A DNA stretch of 64,000 nt, taken from assembly GCA_016788205.1 (NCBI GenBank), contig JAEUTA010000026.1, forward strand, positions 62,001 through 126,000, read 5' to 3'. Numbering within the stretch: position 1 is the stretch's first letter; every line of letters begins with the position of its first letter. The stretch comes from Flavobacteriales bacterium (lineage in GTDB: Bacteria; Bacteroidota; Bacteroidia; Flavobacteriales_F; PHOS-HE28). The notes beneath the pieces are model-generated. The model was given only the letters and a program-made list of their open reading frames with translations. It did not search any database and had not been told where the DNA came from. A program made the translations under genes and the position numbers. Below are positions 33,894 through 42,354 of the stretch, in pieces.

Positions 33894-36020
33894 ATGCGCG
33901 CGCACTGCCTGGGCCTGTGTCTTGTCATCGCCACCGGCGTAGTGGCCCAATTGCCCACCGATGGGCTGGTCTGCTTCCTTCCGTTCCAGGGCTCGTTGCA
34001 AGACTCCAGCGGCTTGGGGAATCACGCTTTCGCCAGCGGCACCTCCTATTGTCCGGATCGTTTCCACGTTCCTGCTTCGGCGCTCGAGCTTCACGGTGGC
34101 GATGACTCACTGCGCATCCCGATCCCCGGCTTCACACCGCTCAGTGGCGACTTCACCATCTCGTTCTGGCTGAAGACGAACTCACCGGAAGCGATGAACA
34201 TCATCTCTCTGAAGGATACGCCGGAAGACACGGTCCAGAATTTCGAGATGCAATTGAACAGCATCTATCGTTCGCAGACGATCCTCGAACTCTATTACGC
34301 CTCGTTCACCTACTGGAACGGTTCGGGACTTGGCACCGATCATCTTTCCGAAGGCGCGGTGGGCCAGTACTACAATGGGACATGGCAACACTATGCCTTG
34401 CGCAGAAGTGGTGACAGTCTTCAGTTCTGGCATGATCGCTATATGCTTGTTGAAACGATGTTCGCGGGACCTCTTGGTGATGATGGCGACCTGGTGATCT
34501 CCGCCGCACCGTTCCGGTTCGAAGGCATGATCGACGACATCGCCTGCTATGATCGGGCGTTGACACTGGCCGAGATGACGCGACTGCATCACGATCGCGC
34601 ACCATTCGAGCTGCGGAGCCCGGCCGATACCGATGCCTATGTGCAAGGTGATACCGCGGAGGTGTTCTGGCGCTGGGACCCGAGCCTGGTGAGCGATTCC
34701 GTGGACCTCGACTACCGCGTGGACAACGGCCCATGGCAGCCAACGGAACAGAACCATCTTGTGGATTGGATACCGTACCGATTCGTGGTGGACTTTCCGA
34801 TCGGCAGCACGGTGGAGATCCGTTTGCGCGATCACCTTGACACGACCATCGCGGTGAGCAGTGGAGCCTTCATCGTAAGTGAATACAAGTGGGAGCTGAT
34901 GACCGATGACCTGCCGTTCACCAACCGCGATGGATCAGGTCTGCTCACGTTGAATGATCGACTGTGGCTTCTTGGTGGGTGGGACCCTCCATTCCACGAG
35001 CCGAATTACACGAACAGCGAAGTCTGGAGCAGTGCGGATGGGATCCTGTGGACCGCACATGGTGAGGCGCCTTGGCCGGGTCGGCATTGCAGTGGTTGGC
35101 TCGAACACGATGACGCCTTGTGGGTGATCGGCGGCGATGTGCAGTCCGGCAACCTACGCGATGTGTGGCGCAGCGAGGATGGGACCAACTGGGTGAACGT
35201 GCTGGACACCATCCCGAACTTCTCGCCGTTGCGCAACTCCCACATGGTCGCCGGCCTAGACGCACATCTGTTCAATTTCGGTGGGCAGCCCGCCGCCTAT
35301 GTGCCGGAGAATCTTGCGCAGGTATGGCGCAGTGTGGATGGCATCGTTTGGGAACAACTGCCTGATGCACCATGGAAGCCACGAGGCTTGGTGCTCAACT
35401 CCTGCGTTGATGATGACGGGGACCTCTGGCTGCTGGGCGGTGGCCGGTTGAACGATCGTCGATGCTACAACGACGTATGGAAGACCAGCGATGGTGTGGA
35501 TTGGGAACTGGTGAATGCCGCAGCGCCTTGGGCTTCCCGCTATTGGCACAACGTGGCCTGGTTCGATGACAAGATGTGGGTCGTGTGCGGTGTGGTGGAC
35601 CAGACGGACAACGATGAAACATGGTACTCCGATGATGGTATCGTGTGGCACGAACTGAAGAACCCGCGTTACGCAGCACGCCATGCCGCATCGCTCACTG
35701 TGTTCGATGATGCCCTTTGGCACATGGCAGGCATCCACACCGGTGATGTATGGCGGCTGCGCAATTTGACCAACACCACCGGGATCGAGCCAGCGACGCG
35801 AACTTCCAGCGTTCTGATCCACCCGAACCCCACCACTGATCAGATATGGGTGAACGAGGACTTCATCCGCGCGAGCATCCACTCATCATCCGGTTCGGAG
35901 ACCACGCTTATCCGGAATGGGAACGTATTGTTGCTTTCCGGACTTCCTTCGGGCGTGTATGTTCTGCGCTTGGAGTTGCGCGATGGCGGTCTCCTCACAC
36001 AACGGATCGTCAAGCTATGA
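33894..36020 (+). CDS. LamG + kelch-like secreted protein with type A T9SS sorting domain
   Basis: 708 residues with a signal peptide (LGLCLVIATGVVAQ). A LamG/concanavalin-like domain covers about 20-230 (GDDSLRIPIPGFTPLSGDFT, FRFEGMIDDIACYDRALT). A beta-sandwich follows (about 235-325), then a kelch-like propeller (LWLLGGWDPPF, WVIGGDVQSGNLRDVWRSED, LWLLGGGRLNDRRCYNDVW). The C-terminal T9SS type A domain (VLIHPNPTTDQIWVN...GLPSGVYVLRLE) directs secretion through the outer membrane. It probably binds carbohydrate or another surface; ligand unknown. It diverges from the riboswitch-metH unit and converges on the next gene with a six-base overlap. Confidence 0.88.
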   Translation: MRAHCLGLCLVIATGVVAQLPTDGLVCFLPFQGSLQDSSGLGNHAFASGTSYCPDRFHVPASALELHGGDDSLRIPIPGFTPLSGDFTISFWLKTNSPEAMNIISLKDTPEDTVQNFEMQLNSIYRSQTILELYYASFTYWNGSGLGTDHLSEGAVGQYYNGTWQHYALRRSGDSLQFWHDRYMLVETMFAGPLGDDGDLVISAAPFRFEGMIDDIACYDRALTLAEMTRLHHDRAPFELRSPADTDAYVQGDTAEVFWRWDPSLVSDSVDLDYRVDNGPWQPTEQNHLVDWIPYRFVVDFPIGSTVEIRLRDHLDTTIAVSSGAFIVSEYKWELMTDDLPFTNRDGSGLLTLNDRLWLLGGWDPPFHEPNYTNSEVWSSADGILWTAHGEAPWPGRHCSGWLEHDDALWVIGGDVQSGNLRDVWRSEDGTNWVNVLDTIPNFSPLRNSHMVAGLDAHLFNFGGQPAAYVPENLAQVWRSVDGIVWEQLPDAPWKPRGLVLNSCVDDDGDLWLLGGGRLNDRRCYNDVWKTSDGVDWELVNAAAPWASRYWHNVAWFDDKMWVVCGVVDQTDNDETWYSDDGIVWHELKNPRYAARHAASLTVFDDALWHMAGIHTGDVWRLRNLTNTTGIEPATRTSSVLIHPNPTTDQIWVNEDFIRASIHSSSGSETTLIRNGNVLLLSGLPSGVYVLRLELRDGGLLTQRIVKL

Positions 36021-36884
36021 GCGCGCGTTGGCCTGAAGCCACGTTGCAGCTTTAGCTTCCTCTTGATCATACACAGCTCGATCGGACAGCGCCGCATGCC
36101 CACCTCCCGTTCCACTCGCCCAGGCGTGTGTGGCGAACGGAGCGATGTCGAAATGCTCCACAGTGGCACCGGCGTTCAAGACATCATGGAACCATTGTGT
36201 ACCGATGTCCAGGCCGTACAGCGCGCCGAGCGGAACGGCTTTGCCATGGGGCATCGTCAATGGCCGTGCGCGTTGCAGATCAACGAGCATGCTCCATTCG
36301 TTGATGCGGCATTCGGGTAAGGGCCATGGTCGCTTCGGATCGACGACCTGTTCATAATGCGCGGCACGTGGACCGGGATGCTCTTGCACAAGCTTCTGCC
36401 ATTCCGAATGGGAAGGGCGATAGTTCATGAACCGTTCCGGCGAACAACGCTGCGCGAACGATGCCGGGCAATTCCAGCATTGACCGACCGGCCCCACAGC
36501 CACGTGACCATTAATGCGCTGCAGCATGGCGCCAATGATGTCGCTCTCGTAGAGCACATCGTTGTGGGTGATGAAGAGGTGGGAAGCCTTGCTCGTTTCC
36601 CAAGCGTGCTGGTAACGTAGCGAGCGGCGGTAGGCCCCGAAGTGCGTCAACCACTTGCTCCGTTGTGGGCGCACACCGAACCAGAACCTAGGCACGTGCA
36701 ACACGACACGATCACCGAGGTGTTTCAGCAGTGGTTCGAAGTCCGCTTGAAAGGGTTGTTGTCGTTCCAGCGTGATGTGGATGCGGCCGATATGTTCACC
36801 GGAATTTTCCAGCAACGACAATAGCGTGACCGCGGTTTGTTGCGGTTTGCCGTAGACGTTGATGGCGATGTCGACCTGCGACAT
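36015..36884 (-). CDS. Glycosyltransferase-like protein of unknown specificity
   Basis: 289 residues from MSQVDIAINVYGKPQQTAVT. The start resembles the Rossmann-like opening of GT-A glycosyltransferases (VDIAINVYGKPQQTAVTLLS), and FITHNDVLYESDIIGAM may carry an acidic metal/nucleotide site, although a canonical DxD is not clear. A Cys/Trp-rich middle (GQCWNCPASFAQRCSPERF) is unusual. I chose the ATG at 36884; the open frame continues upstream with atypical sequence. The assignment is tentative. Confidence 0.55.
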   Translation of the reverse strand: MSQVDIAINVYGKPQQTAVTLLSLLENSGEHIGRIHITLERQQPFQADFEPLLKHLGDRVVLHVPRFWFGVRPQRSKWLTHFGAYRRSLRYQHAWETSKASHLFITHNDVLYESDIIGAMLQRINGHVAVGPVGQCWNCPASFAQRCSPERFMNYRPSHSEWQKLVQEHPGPRAAHYEQVVDPKRPWPLPECRINEWSMLVDLQRARPLTMPHGKAVPLGALYGLDIGTQWFHDVLNAGATVEHFDIAPFATHAWASGTGGGHAALSDRAVYDQEEAKAATWLQANARS

Positions 36885-37031
36885 GAGGCAAGCTGGACCC
36901 GAGAGGACTCTCTGATCCTTAGTGTTGCAAAAAGCAAGTTGCGCAGAGCATGAGCAACCTATGGTATTCAATCCATGCAGCGTACTCGGGAGAGCGCGCA
37001 GGTATAGGCCTGTGATTCCCGAAGAGGGCCA

Positions 37032-37688
37032 TCACCTTGTGACCTTCATCTTAATCAGCCCTGTGTAGATGGCATTGTCGAGGCATTGTCTCAAAGAGAC
37101 GTAGCCATATCCCTTCTTTTGTTTTTCCCTTACGCAATCACGCAACCAATGGAGATCTGCGTTATCCTCGAAGAATTTATCCAATACCGTGATCGTAGCC
37201 TTATCCTCCGTAAACTTCTCGACCATGGGGACCATATCACCAGTGACCGTACGTGAGAAAAAGAACGGAACAGAAGAACTAGGTACTCCCTGAGCCTCCG
37301 AGCTCTCGCTGCCAGCCATGGTGTAAACAGTAGTTCCATTCAGCCACTTACAAATATCACCGTCCCACCAAAGCAACATCGGACGACCAAGGAATTGGTC
37401 ATATCCATATTTGTTGGCGCTCAGGTTCCGCAGTAAATTCCCCTTGTAAGTGAACCCCCAAACGCGCGAACAGTCGATCACGAACTCCTCTTTTGTAGAC
37501 TTTTTCCTGATCGTGATCTGAACATCCGTAATTCCCTTGGCCTTCACGAACTCAAATTCAGCATAGTCTTTTGGCGTGCCGTTCACGAAATCATCAAGTG
37601 TCTCGAACACTTGGAACTGGCACCAGGCAGGAAGCGAGAGTACAACGGCGAACATCGCCGTTAAGCAAAAGCGACTTGAGTTTTTCAT
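37032..37688 (-). CDS. AT-rich secreted orphan protein
   Basis: 218 residues with a signal peptide (LTAMFAVVLSLPAWCQ). The mature part (FETLDDFVNGTPKDYAEFEF, VWGFTYKGNLLRNLSANKYG, DMVPMVEKFTEDKATITV) resembles no family I recognise. Its base composition and use of AAA/AAT/TTT codons differ visibly from neighbours, suggesting acquisition by transfer. It follows the small CxxC protein gene by 18 bases. The 147 bases after it (36885-37031) hold no gene I can support. Confidence 0.65.
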   Translation of the reverse strand: MKNSSRFCLTAMFAVVLSLPAWCQFQVFETLDDFVNGTPKDYAEFEFVKAKGITDVQITIRKKSTKEEFVIDCSRVWGFTYKGNLLRNLSANKYGYDQFLGRPMLLWWDGDICKWLNGTTVYTMAGSESSEAQGVPSSSVPFFFSRTVTGDMVPMVEKFTEDKATITVLDKFFEDNADLHWLRDCVREKQKKGYGYVSLRQCLDNAIYTGLIKMKVTR

Positions 37689-37706
37689 AAGAAACGAATT
37701 GAAGCT

Positions 37707-37973
37707 TCACCCCTGCGCTCCCGCGAACTCCTTGAAGAAGCCTACGATGCGCTTGCGGAAGAGGAGGAACAGCAACACGTAGGGCACCGCCATCAGGTAG
37801 AGGATGCCCATGTTGAGGCCTTTACCGATGGCTTGTTCGCCACCGAAGATGTTGCCCGAACCCTCGCCGTTCTGCACCACGGCCTTGCACATGGCGCACC
37901 CTTGGGCCAATGCGAACTCAGGCAATGCGAGGGCAAGCAACAGCACGGCAGCGATGATCAGCTTGGAACGCAT
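37707..37973 (-). CDS. Small exported CxxC membrane protein of the oxidase cluster
   Basis: 88 residues starting MRSKLIIAAVLLLALALPEFALA (signal or membrane helix), then the motif QGCAMCKAVVQN with a CxxC, then a second membrane helix (GILYLMAVPYVLLFLLF) and a basic tail. Such small CxxC proteins sit near SCO and DUF420 genes in Bacteroidota oxidase clusters. A role in copper delivery or oxidase assembly is plausible from position and Cys pair but unproven. Confidence 0.7.
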   Translation of the reverse strand: MRSKLIIAAVLLLALALPEFALAQGCAMCKAVVQNGEGSGNIFGGEQAIGKGLNMGILYLMAVPYVLLFLLFRKRIVGFFKEFAGAQG

Positions 37974-38074
37974 GGTAGGTGAAGGTAGGTCCGGGAACGA
38001 TTCGTCACGCTTGCAGGCGTACAAAGGTCACATTCCGCCCGGCATATCCTAATCCACTGTCGACGAGCGACCGA

Positions 38075-38632
38075 TCAGTAGTAGGGGCTGATCAACAAGT
38101 AGACCACTACCCCGGTAACGCTCACGTAGAACCATACGGGCCATAGGCGCTTGGCCATCTTCCGGTGTGCGGGATAGTGAGCGGAAAGCCCCCGATAGGC
38201 CGTGAGCAGAATGAAAGGCAACGAGCCACCCGCCAGGATGATGTGCGTGAAGAGGATCAGGTAGTAGATCACCTTGATCGCGCCTTCGCCGCCGAAACGC
38301 GTGTCACCAGCGAAGAGGTGGTGGAGGATGTACGAGACCAAGAACAGCACCGAGAGTACCATCGCCGCCAGCATGGTGTTCTTGTGCGCTTTCCATCGGC
38401 CCGCCTTCGCTGTGAAGAGGCCACGCAGCAACAGCAGGCTCACCAAGCTGTTGATCACCGCGTTGATCTTGGCGAAGACGTGGATGTCCCACGTACCGGA
38501 AGTAGGGACTTGAACACGGTTAAGCACCACGACGGCGAAGAAGACCACGCTCGACAGGATCCAGATCCAGCGTTTCGCCGGTTTCTCGGCAACGGAGATC
38601 GCCTTGGCGGGATAGGCTTCGCGCGCGTTCAT
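38075..38632 (-). CDS. DUF420 (CtaM-like) membrane protein
   Basis: 185 residues with four to five membrane helices. It carries DUF420 hallmarks: conserved histidines in HKNTMLAAMVLSVLFLVSYI (in part) and ILHHLFAGDTRFGGEG, and HIILAGGSLPFILLTAYRGL in part. DUF420 proteins relate to CtaM, an oxidase assembly factor in Gram-positives. The start overlaps the SCO gene stop (ATGA), indicating coupled translation and a role in oxidase maturation. Confidence 0.85.
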   Translation of the reverse strand: MNAREAYPAKAISVAEKPAKRWIWILSSVVFFAVVVLNRVQVPTSGTWDIHVFAKINAVINSLVSLLLLRGLFTAKAGRWKAHKNTMLAAMVLSVLFLVSYILHHLFAGDTRFGGEGAIKVIYYLILFTHIILAGGSLPFILLTAYRGLSAHYPAHRKMAKRLWPVWFYVSVTGVVVYLLISPYY

Positions 38633-39369
38633 TGTTCAGCGGCTTCGCGTACCTCCTTGGCTTTGATGCGCTCTTCCTTCAACAGCATCTTCAGATCGGC
38701 CGCCAGCGCATTCATGCCTGTAGCCGTGGTGCCATCGTAGTAGCCACGGATGTGCTTCTGCCTATCCACGAGCACGAAGCGGCCATCGTGGACGAACTGC
38801 TCGGCGCTGGTGCTGTCCTCCAGCGCGCTGAGCAAATAGCCGGTGTTGCCCATGCGGTAAATGTCCACCGCGTTGCCGGTAAGGAATTTCCAGCGCGAAG
38901 GATCGGCCTCGAGCTTCTTCGCATATGCATCTAGCACCGCTGGCGTGTCGTTCTCGGGATCCACGGTATGGCTCAGGAACACAACGTCCTCATATGCTTC
39001 ATCGTTCAGCTTCAACTGCAGCTGTTGCATGTTGATGCTCATGCGCGGGCAGATGGTGGTGCAGCGCGTGAAGAAGAAATCAGCGATGATGATCTTCCCG
39101 TCGACGTCCCGATCGGTGAAGGGCTTGCCGTACCGATCGATGAAACTGAACGGTGGTATCTCGGCATAAATGGTGTCCACCACGTTCTTACCACCGCGCT
39201 GAACGAGCACCGTTTCCTTCTGGCCGTAGTAAGGCAGGTAGTTGAAGGTGTGCTTCACCAACCCCACCATGGGCGAGAAGAAGATGAAAAGCGAGAGGAC
39301 GAAGACCGCTATGCCACCCAGGACCAGCCATTTGGTCCGCTTGCTGCTTGGAGTGGCCGAACCGTTCAC
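38629..39369 (-). CDS. SCO1/SenC copper chaperone
   Basis: 246 residues. One N-terminal membrane anchor (VLGGIAVFVLSLFIFFSPMV) precedes a thioredoxin-fold SCO domain. The copper-binding CxxxC is in FFTRCTTICPRMS, and the third ligand His is in EQFVHDGRFVLVD. SCO proteins deliver copper to the CuA site of cytochrome oxidase subunit II. It overlaps the subunit IV gene upstream and DUF420 downstream by four bases each. Confidence 0.93.
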   Translation of the reverse strand: MNGSATPSSKRTKWLVLGGIAVFVLSLFIFFSPMVGLVKHTFNYLPYYGQKETVLVQRGGKNVVDTIYAEIPPFSFIDRYGKPFTDRDVDGKIIIADFFFTRCTTICPRMSINMQQLQLKLNDEAYEDVVFLSHTVDPENDTPAVLDAYAKKLEADPSRWKFLTGNAVDIYRMGNTGYLLSALEDSTSAEQFVHDGRFVLVDRQKHIRGYYDGTTATGMNALAADLKMLLKEERIKAKEVREAAEQ

Positions 39370-39737
39370 AGGAAGCGCACCCAGATCTGGTGCACGTAAT
39401 TCGATTCGAAGATGGCGATGAAGACCAGGTAGAGGATGAACAACGCGTAAGGCAACAGGATGATCGCGCGGATGTTGCGACGCTCGTCACCCAAGTGCAT
39501 GAAACTCATCACGATGTACGTGGCCTTCACCAAGGTCAGCACCACGTAGGTCCATTTGATCGCATTCCAGGCGCTCGCATCGAACCACTCCTTCCAGTAA
39601 GCACCCAAGGTTACCTCCACCGTGGTGACCACGGCCAGGAACAAGGTCACCATCCAGATCTTCCGGCGGATCCGGCGGCCTTCCTCCTCGCTATGATGTG
39701 CGTCAAGGCTGTATTCGATGATGTCGTCGCGCTCCAT
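39366..39737 (-). CDS. Cytochrome c oxidase subunit IV (caa3-type)
   Basis: 123 residues with three membrane helices: KIWMVTLFLAVVTTVEVTLG, WTYVVLTLVKATYIVMSFM and IILLPYALFILYLVFIAIF. The MSFMHLGDE motif between helices is the signature of the prokaryotic COX4 family, the small subunit that stabilises heme-copper oxidases. It is two bases downstream of subunit III and overlaps the SCO gene. Confidence 0.88.
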   Translation of the reverse strand: MERDDIIEYSLDAHHSEEEGRRIRRKIWMVTLFLAVVTTVEVTLGAYWKEWFDASAWNAIKWTYVVLTLVKATYIVMSFMHLGDERRNIRAIILLPYALFILYLVFIAIFESNYVHQIWVRFL

Positions 39738-39738
39738 A

Positions 39739-40605
39739 TCAGAGGAGATAGAAGAAGGTGAATACGAAGACCCACACCAGATCCACGAAGTGCCAGTACA
39801 GACCGGCCTTCTCCACCATTTCGTAGTGACCGCGGCGGTGGAACACCCCTTGGATCACCATGATGAGGACGATGAGGTTGATGATGACACCGCTGAACAC
39901 GTGGAAGCCGTGGAAGCCGGTGATGAAGAAGAAGAAGTTGGCGTACTGGGGTGGGCCATACTCGTTGTGGATCATGTTGGCGCCGTCCACGTAGTTGGCA
40001 CGTTCGCTCCACAACTTGAGCGACTCGGCATGATCCAGGTGGTGTGCCCCTTCCGCAGGGATGAGGTAATGTCGTGGATCCGCCTGAACCAGGTGGAACC
40101 CTGGCGCGTTGGACGGGTCGTGCGTATCGTGGGTATCGTTATGCACCCAATACTTCACGCCCGCGTTGGTGGTGATGTAACCGCCGCCACCGTGGATGAA
40201 GTGGCTCCACTCCCACGCCTGGCTGCCCACGAAGAAGGCACCACCCAGAACGGTCAGGAACAACCATTTGATCACCCCTTTCTTGTCCATGCGGTGACCG
40301 GCTTCCACCGCCAGCACCATCGTCACGGAACTGAAGATGAGGATGGCCGTCATCAAGGCCACGTAGACCAAGGGATAACTACCGGTAAGACCCGGCAGCG
40401 CGCGGAACACCTCTTCCCCGATGGGCCAGGCCTCCGTGGTACTGTGTCGTACGAATCCGTAGGCGGTCAACAGGCCAGAGAACGTCAGCGCGTCCGAGAC
40501 CAGGAAGAACCACATCATCATCTTCCCGTAGCTGATGCTGAACGGGGAGCGGCCGCCGCCCCAAAGGACGTCGTTGCTCAATGCCTTGCTAGCGTCTCCT
40601 GCCAT
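39739..40605 (-). CDS. Cytochrome c oxidase subunit III
   Basis: 288 residues. Seven-helix COX3 features include MMMWFFLVSDALTFSGLLTA, YPLVYVALMTAILIFSSVTM and FFFITGFHGFHVFSGVIINL, ending GLYWHFVDLVWVFVFTFFYL. A hydrophilic insertion of about 60 residues (WVHNDTHDTHDPSNAPGFHL...) lies in a loop, a feature of the Bacteroidota caa3-like enzyme. I chose the ATG at 40605 (MAGDASKALSND). It stabilises the proton-pumping oxidase core. Confidence 0.92.
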   Translation of the reverse strand: MAGDASKALSNDVLWGGGRSPFSISYGKMMMWFFLVSDALTFSGLLTAYGFVRHSTTEAWPIGEEVFRALPGLTGSYPLVYVALMTAILIFSSVTMVLAVEAGHRMDKKGVIKWLFLTVLGGAFFVGSQAWEWSHFIHGGGGYITTNAGVKYWVHNDTHDTHDPSNAPGFHLVQADPRHYLIPAEGAHHLDHAESLKLWSERANYVDGANMIHNEYGPPQYANFFFFITGFHGFHVFSGVIINLIVLIMVIQGVFHRRGHYEMVEKAGLYWHFVDLVWVFVFTFFYLL

Positions 40606-40627
40606 GGTGGGGTTTGCGGCCGCAATG

Positions 40628-41353
40628 TTAGTGAACAAAGACCAAGAACAAAAGGAGGTATATCCACAGCGCACCGAGGAAATGCCAGTACATCACGCCG
40701 CTCCAGAGACCGGCATTGTCCGTTGGTGTGTAGCGTTTCTGCAGAGCCATCGCCACCATCACCAGCAAGCTCAGGAGCCCGAAAAGGAGGTGGGCCAAGT
40801 GGGCACCGGTAAGGGCGAAGAAGAAGGAACTCGACGTGTTCTTCTGCTCGTCCAGGTCGGCGTTCAGGGGCTTGGCACGGGCCACGTCATCGGGATGGTA
40901 GAACTGGTCGCCCTCGAGGATCAAGGGAACGCCTTGGTAACGGACCGTATAGTCCTCCCCATAGACACCTTGGTTATCCAACACCTTGCTCACCAGGAAG
41001 TTGCCTTTGCTCGTCAACTCCTTCCAGCCTTGGAACTGGCTCCAGGTGAAGACAAGGCCAAGAACCAGGGTGATCAGCAAGAACTGGGCGATAGCACCGG
41101 ACTTCCCTTGGGTCGAAGCGTTCAACGCCAATTGCGCGAAAACACTGCTAACGGCGATGGCCACCGTACTGATGATGAACGGCTGCGGCACCTTGATGTC
41201 CACCCAGTAGCCACCGCTCATGCTCACCACATAGGCGCTGGTGAGCCCCGCGAAGAACATCACGATGGCGATGAGGATGAAACGGGTGACTTGCTTGCGC
41301 ACCCGAATGGCGCGCTCCTGAAGCTCTTGTTCGGTGAAGGATGCCTGTGTCAT
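40628..41353 (-). CDS. Second subunit-III-like heme-copper oxidase protein
   Basis: 241 residues with five helices starting MTQASFTEQELQERAIRVRK. COX3-like marks are VTRFILIAIVMFFAGLTSAY, FFALTGAHLAHLLFGLLSLL and GLWSGVMYWHFLGALWIYLL. Bacteroidota oxidase clusters usually carry two consecutive subunit-III genes, as here. An acidic insertion (EGDQFYHPDDVARAKPLNAD) sits before the last two helices. The start overlaps the ctaB stop (ATGA). Confidence 0.9.
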   Translation of the reverse strand: MTQASFTEQELQERAIRVRKQVTRFILIAIVMFFAGLTSAYVVSMSGGYWVDIKVPQPFIISTVAIAVSSVFAQLALNASTQGKSGAIAQFLLITLVLGLVFTWSQFQGWKELTSKGNFLVSKVLDNQGVYGEDYTVRYQGVPLILEGDQFYHPDDVARAKPLNADLDEQKNTSSSFFFALTGAHLAHLLFGLLSLLVMVAMALQKRYTPTDNAGLWSGVMYWHFLGALWIYLLLFLVFVH

Positions 41354-42186
41354 AACGTATCCAGCACGTAGGCGATCTGCACCAAAGGCAGGTAGATGAA
41401 GCTGGCGAACATCAACCGGCGCGCATCCTTCTTGTCCTCGGAAAGGAAGAGGCGCACGGCCGGTACCACCATGATGAGACCACCGATCACCGAAACGGCC
41501 ATCGCGATGGGCCCAACGAAACCGAAGACCCATGGCAGCATACCCACCGGTATAACGAAGAGCGAGTAGAGCAAGGTGGTAGCTGCCGCGGCACGATCGG
41601 GCGTTCGCCCTCCAGGAAGCAGGCGGAATCCGGCCCTGGCATAGTCCTCGTCCAGCACCCAGGCGATGGCCCAGAAGTGCGGGAACTGCCAGATGAACTG
41701 CATGGCGAAGAGCAACCCGGCGCCAAGGTCGAACCGGCCCGTAGCCGCCACATAGCCCAGCATGGGTGGGAAAGCCCCCGGGAATGCGCCGATGAACACC
41801 GCCCAGGAACTGAACTTCTTCATGGGCGTGTACAAGGCCACGTACATGAACAGGGAAATGAAGCCGAGTATGCTGGTAAGCGGCCCGAACTGCAGCCAAA
41901 GCATCAAGGTGGCGATCCCGGCCGCCACGAACGCGGCTACGACCGCTTCCGTGGTCGACAGCACACCGCGCACCAAGGGGCGGTCCGCTGTACGCTTCAT
42001 CAGTCCATCCTCACGCACTTCGAGCACTTGGTTGAAGGCGTTGGACGCACCCGTGAGCAGGGTGCCGGCCACGCTCAAGCCCACTAACGCGCCCCAGGTC
42101 CATGCCCCATCCGGGGTGGCGAAGAGGTAACCCAGCACCGCACTGAAGACCACCAACGAGGCCAGCCGCAGCTTGAACAGGACCAT
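41350..42186 (-). CDS. ctaB: Protoheme IX farnesyltransferase (heme O synthase)
   Basis: About 278 residues from the ATG at 42186. This is a UbiA-superfamily membrane enzyme that adds a farnesyl chain to heme B to make heme O for the oxidase. The prenyl-diphosphate site appears as NAFNQVLEVREDGLMKRTAD, followed by RPLVRG, and a second site as LDEDYARAGFRLLPGG. Eight or nine membrane helices are visible. In-frame TTG codons at 42243 and 42288 would add N-terminal residues; the latter lies inside a promoter element, so it is unlikely. First gene of the oxidase cluster. Confidence 0.93.
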   Translation of the reverse strand: MVLFKLRLASLVVFSAVLGYLFATPDGAWTWGALVGLSVAGTLLTGASNAFNQVLEVREDGLMKRTADRPLVRGVLSTTEAVVAAFVAAGIATLMLWLQFGPLTSILGFISLFMYVALYTPMKKFSSWAVFIGAFPGAFPPMLGYVAATGRFDLGAGLLFAMQFIWQFPHFWAIAWVLDEDYARAGFRLLPGGRTPDRAAAATTLLYSLFVIPVGMLPWVFGFVGPIAMAVSVIGGLIMVVPAVRLFLSEDKKDARRLMFASFIYLPLVQIAYVLDTL

Positions 42187-42285
42187 GATGCCGCGCAGCT
42201 TGGTGCCGAAAGAGACCGAGGTGAGCGTGCCGGTGCGTTGCAAAATCCTTCCTCCGTTGGTCTGGACCGACCCCCGAAGGCGCGG

Positions 42286-42293
42286 CAAAAGTA
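42286..42293 (-). promoter_or_regulatory. -7 promoter element (TACTTTTG) of the oxidase cluster
   Basis: Minus-strand TACTTTTG matches TAnnTTTG and lies upstream of ctaB, the first gene of a seven-gene unit without internal gaps large enough for strong promoters. Confidence 0.55.
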
Positions 42294-42354
42294 CCGATCG
42301 TCACGGAACAGCAACGGTACAGCGTGCAGAATACCCCCGATCGGCCGGTCAGGC

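Noticed and set aside
36885-37031. A small gene in the gap between the glycosyltransferase-like gene and the AT-rich orphan
   Set aside because: Only short frames without a start, motif or signal peptide; no RNA structure stood out.
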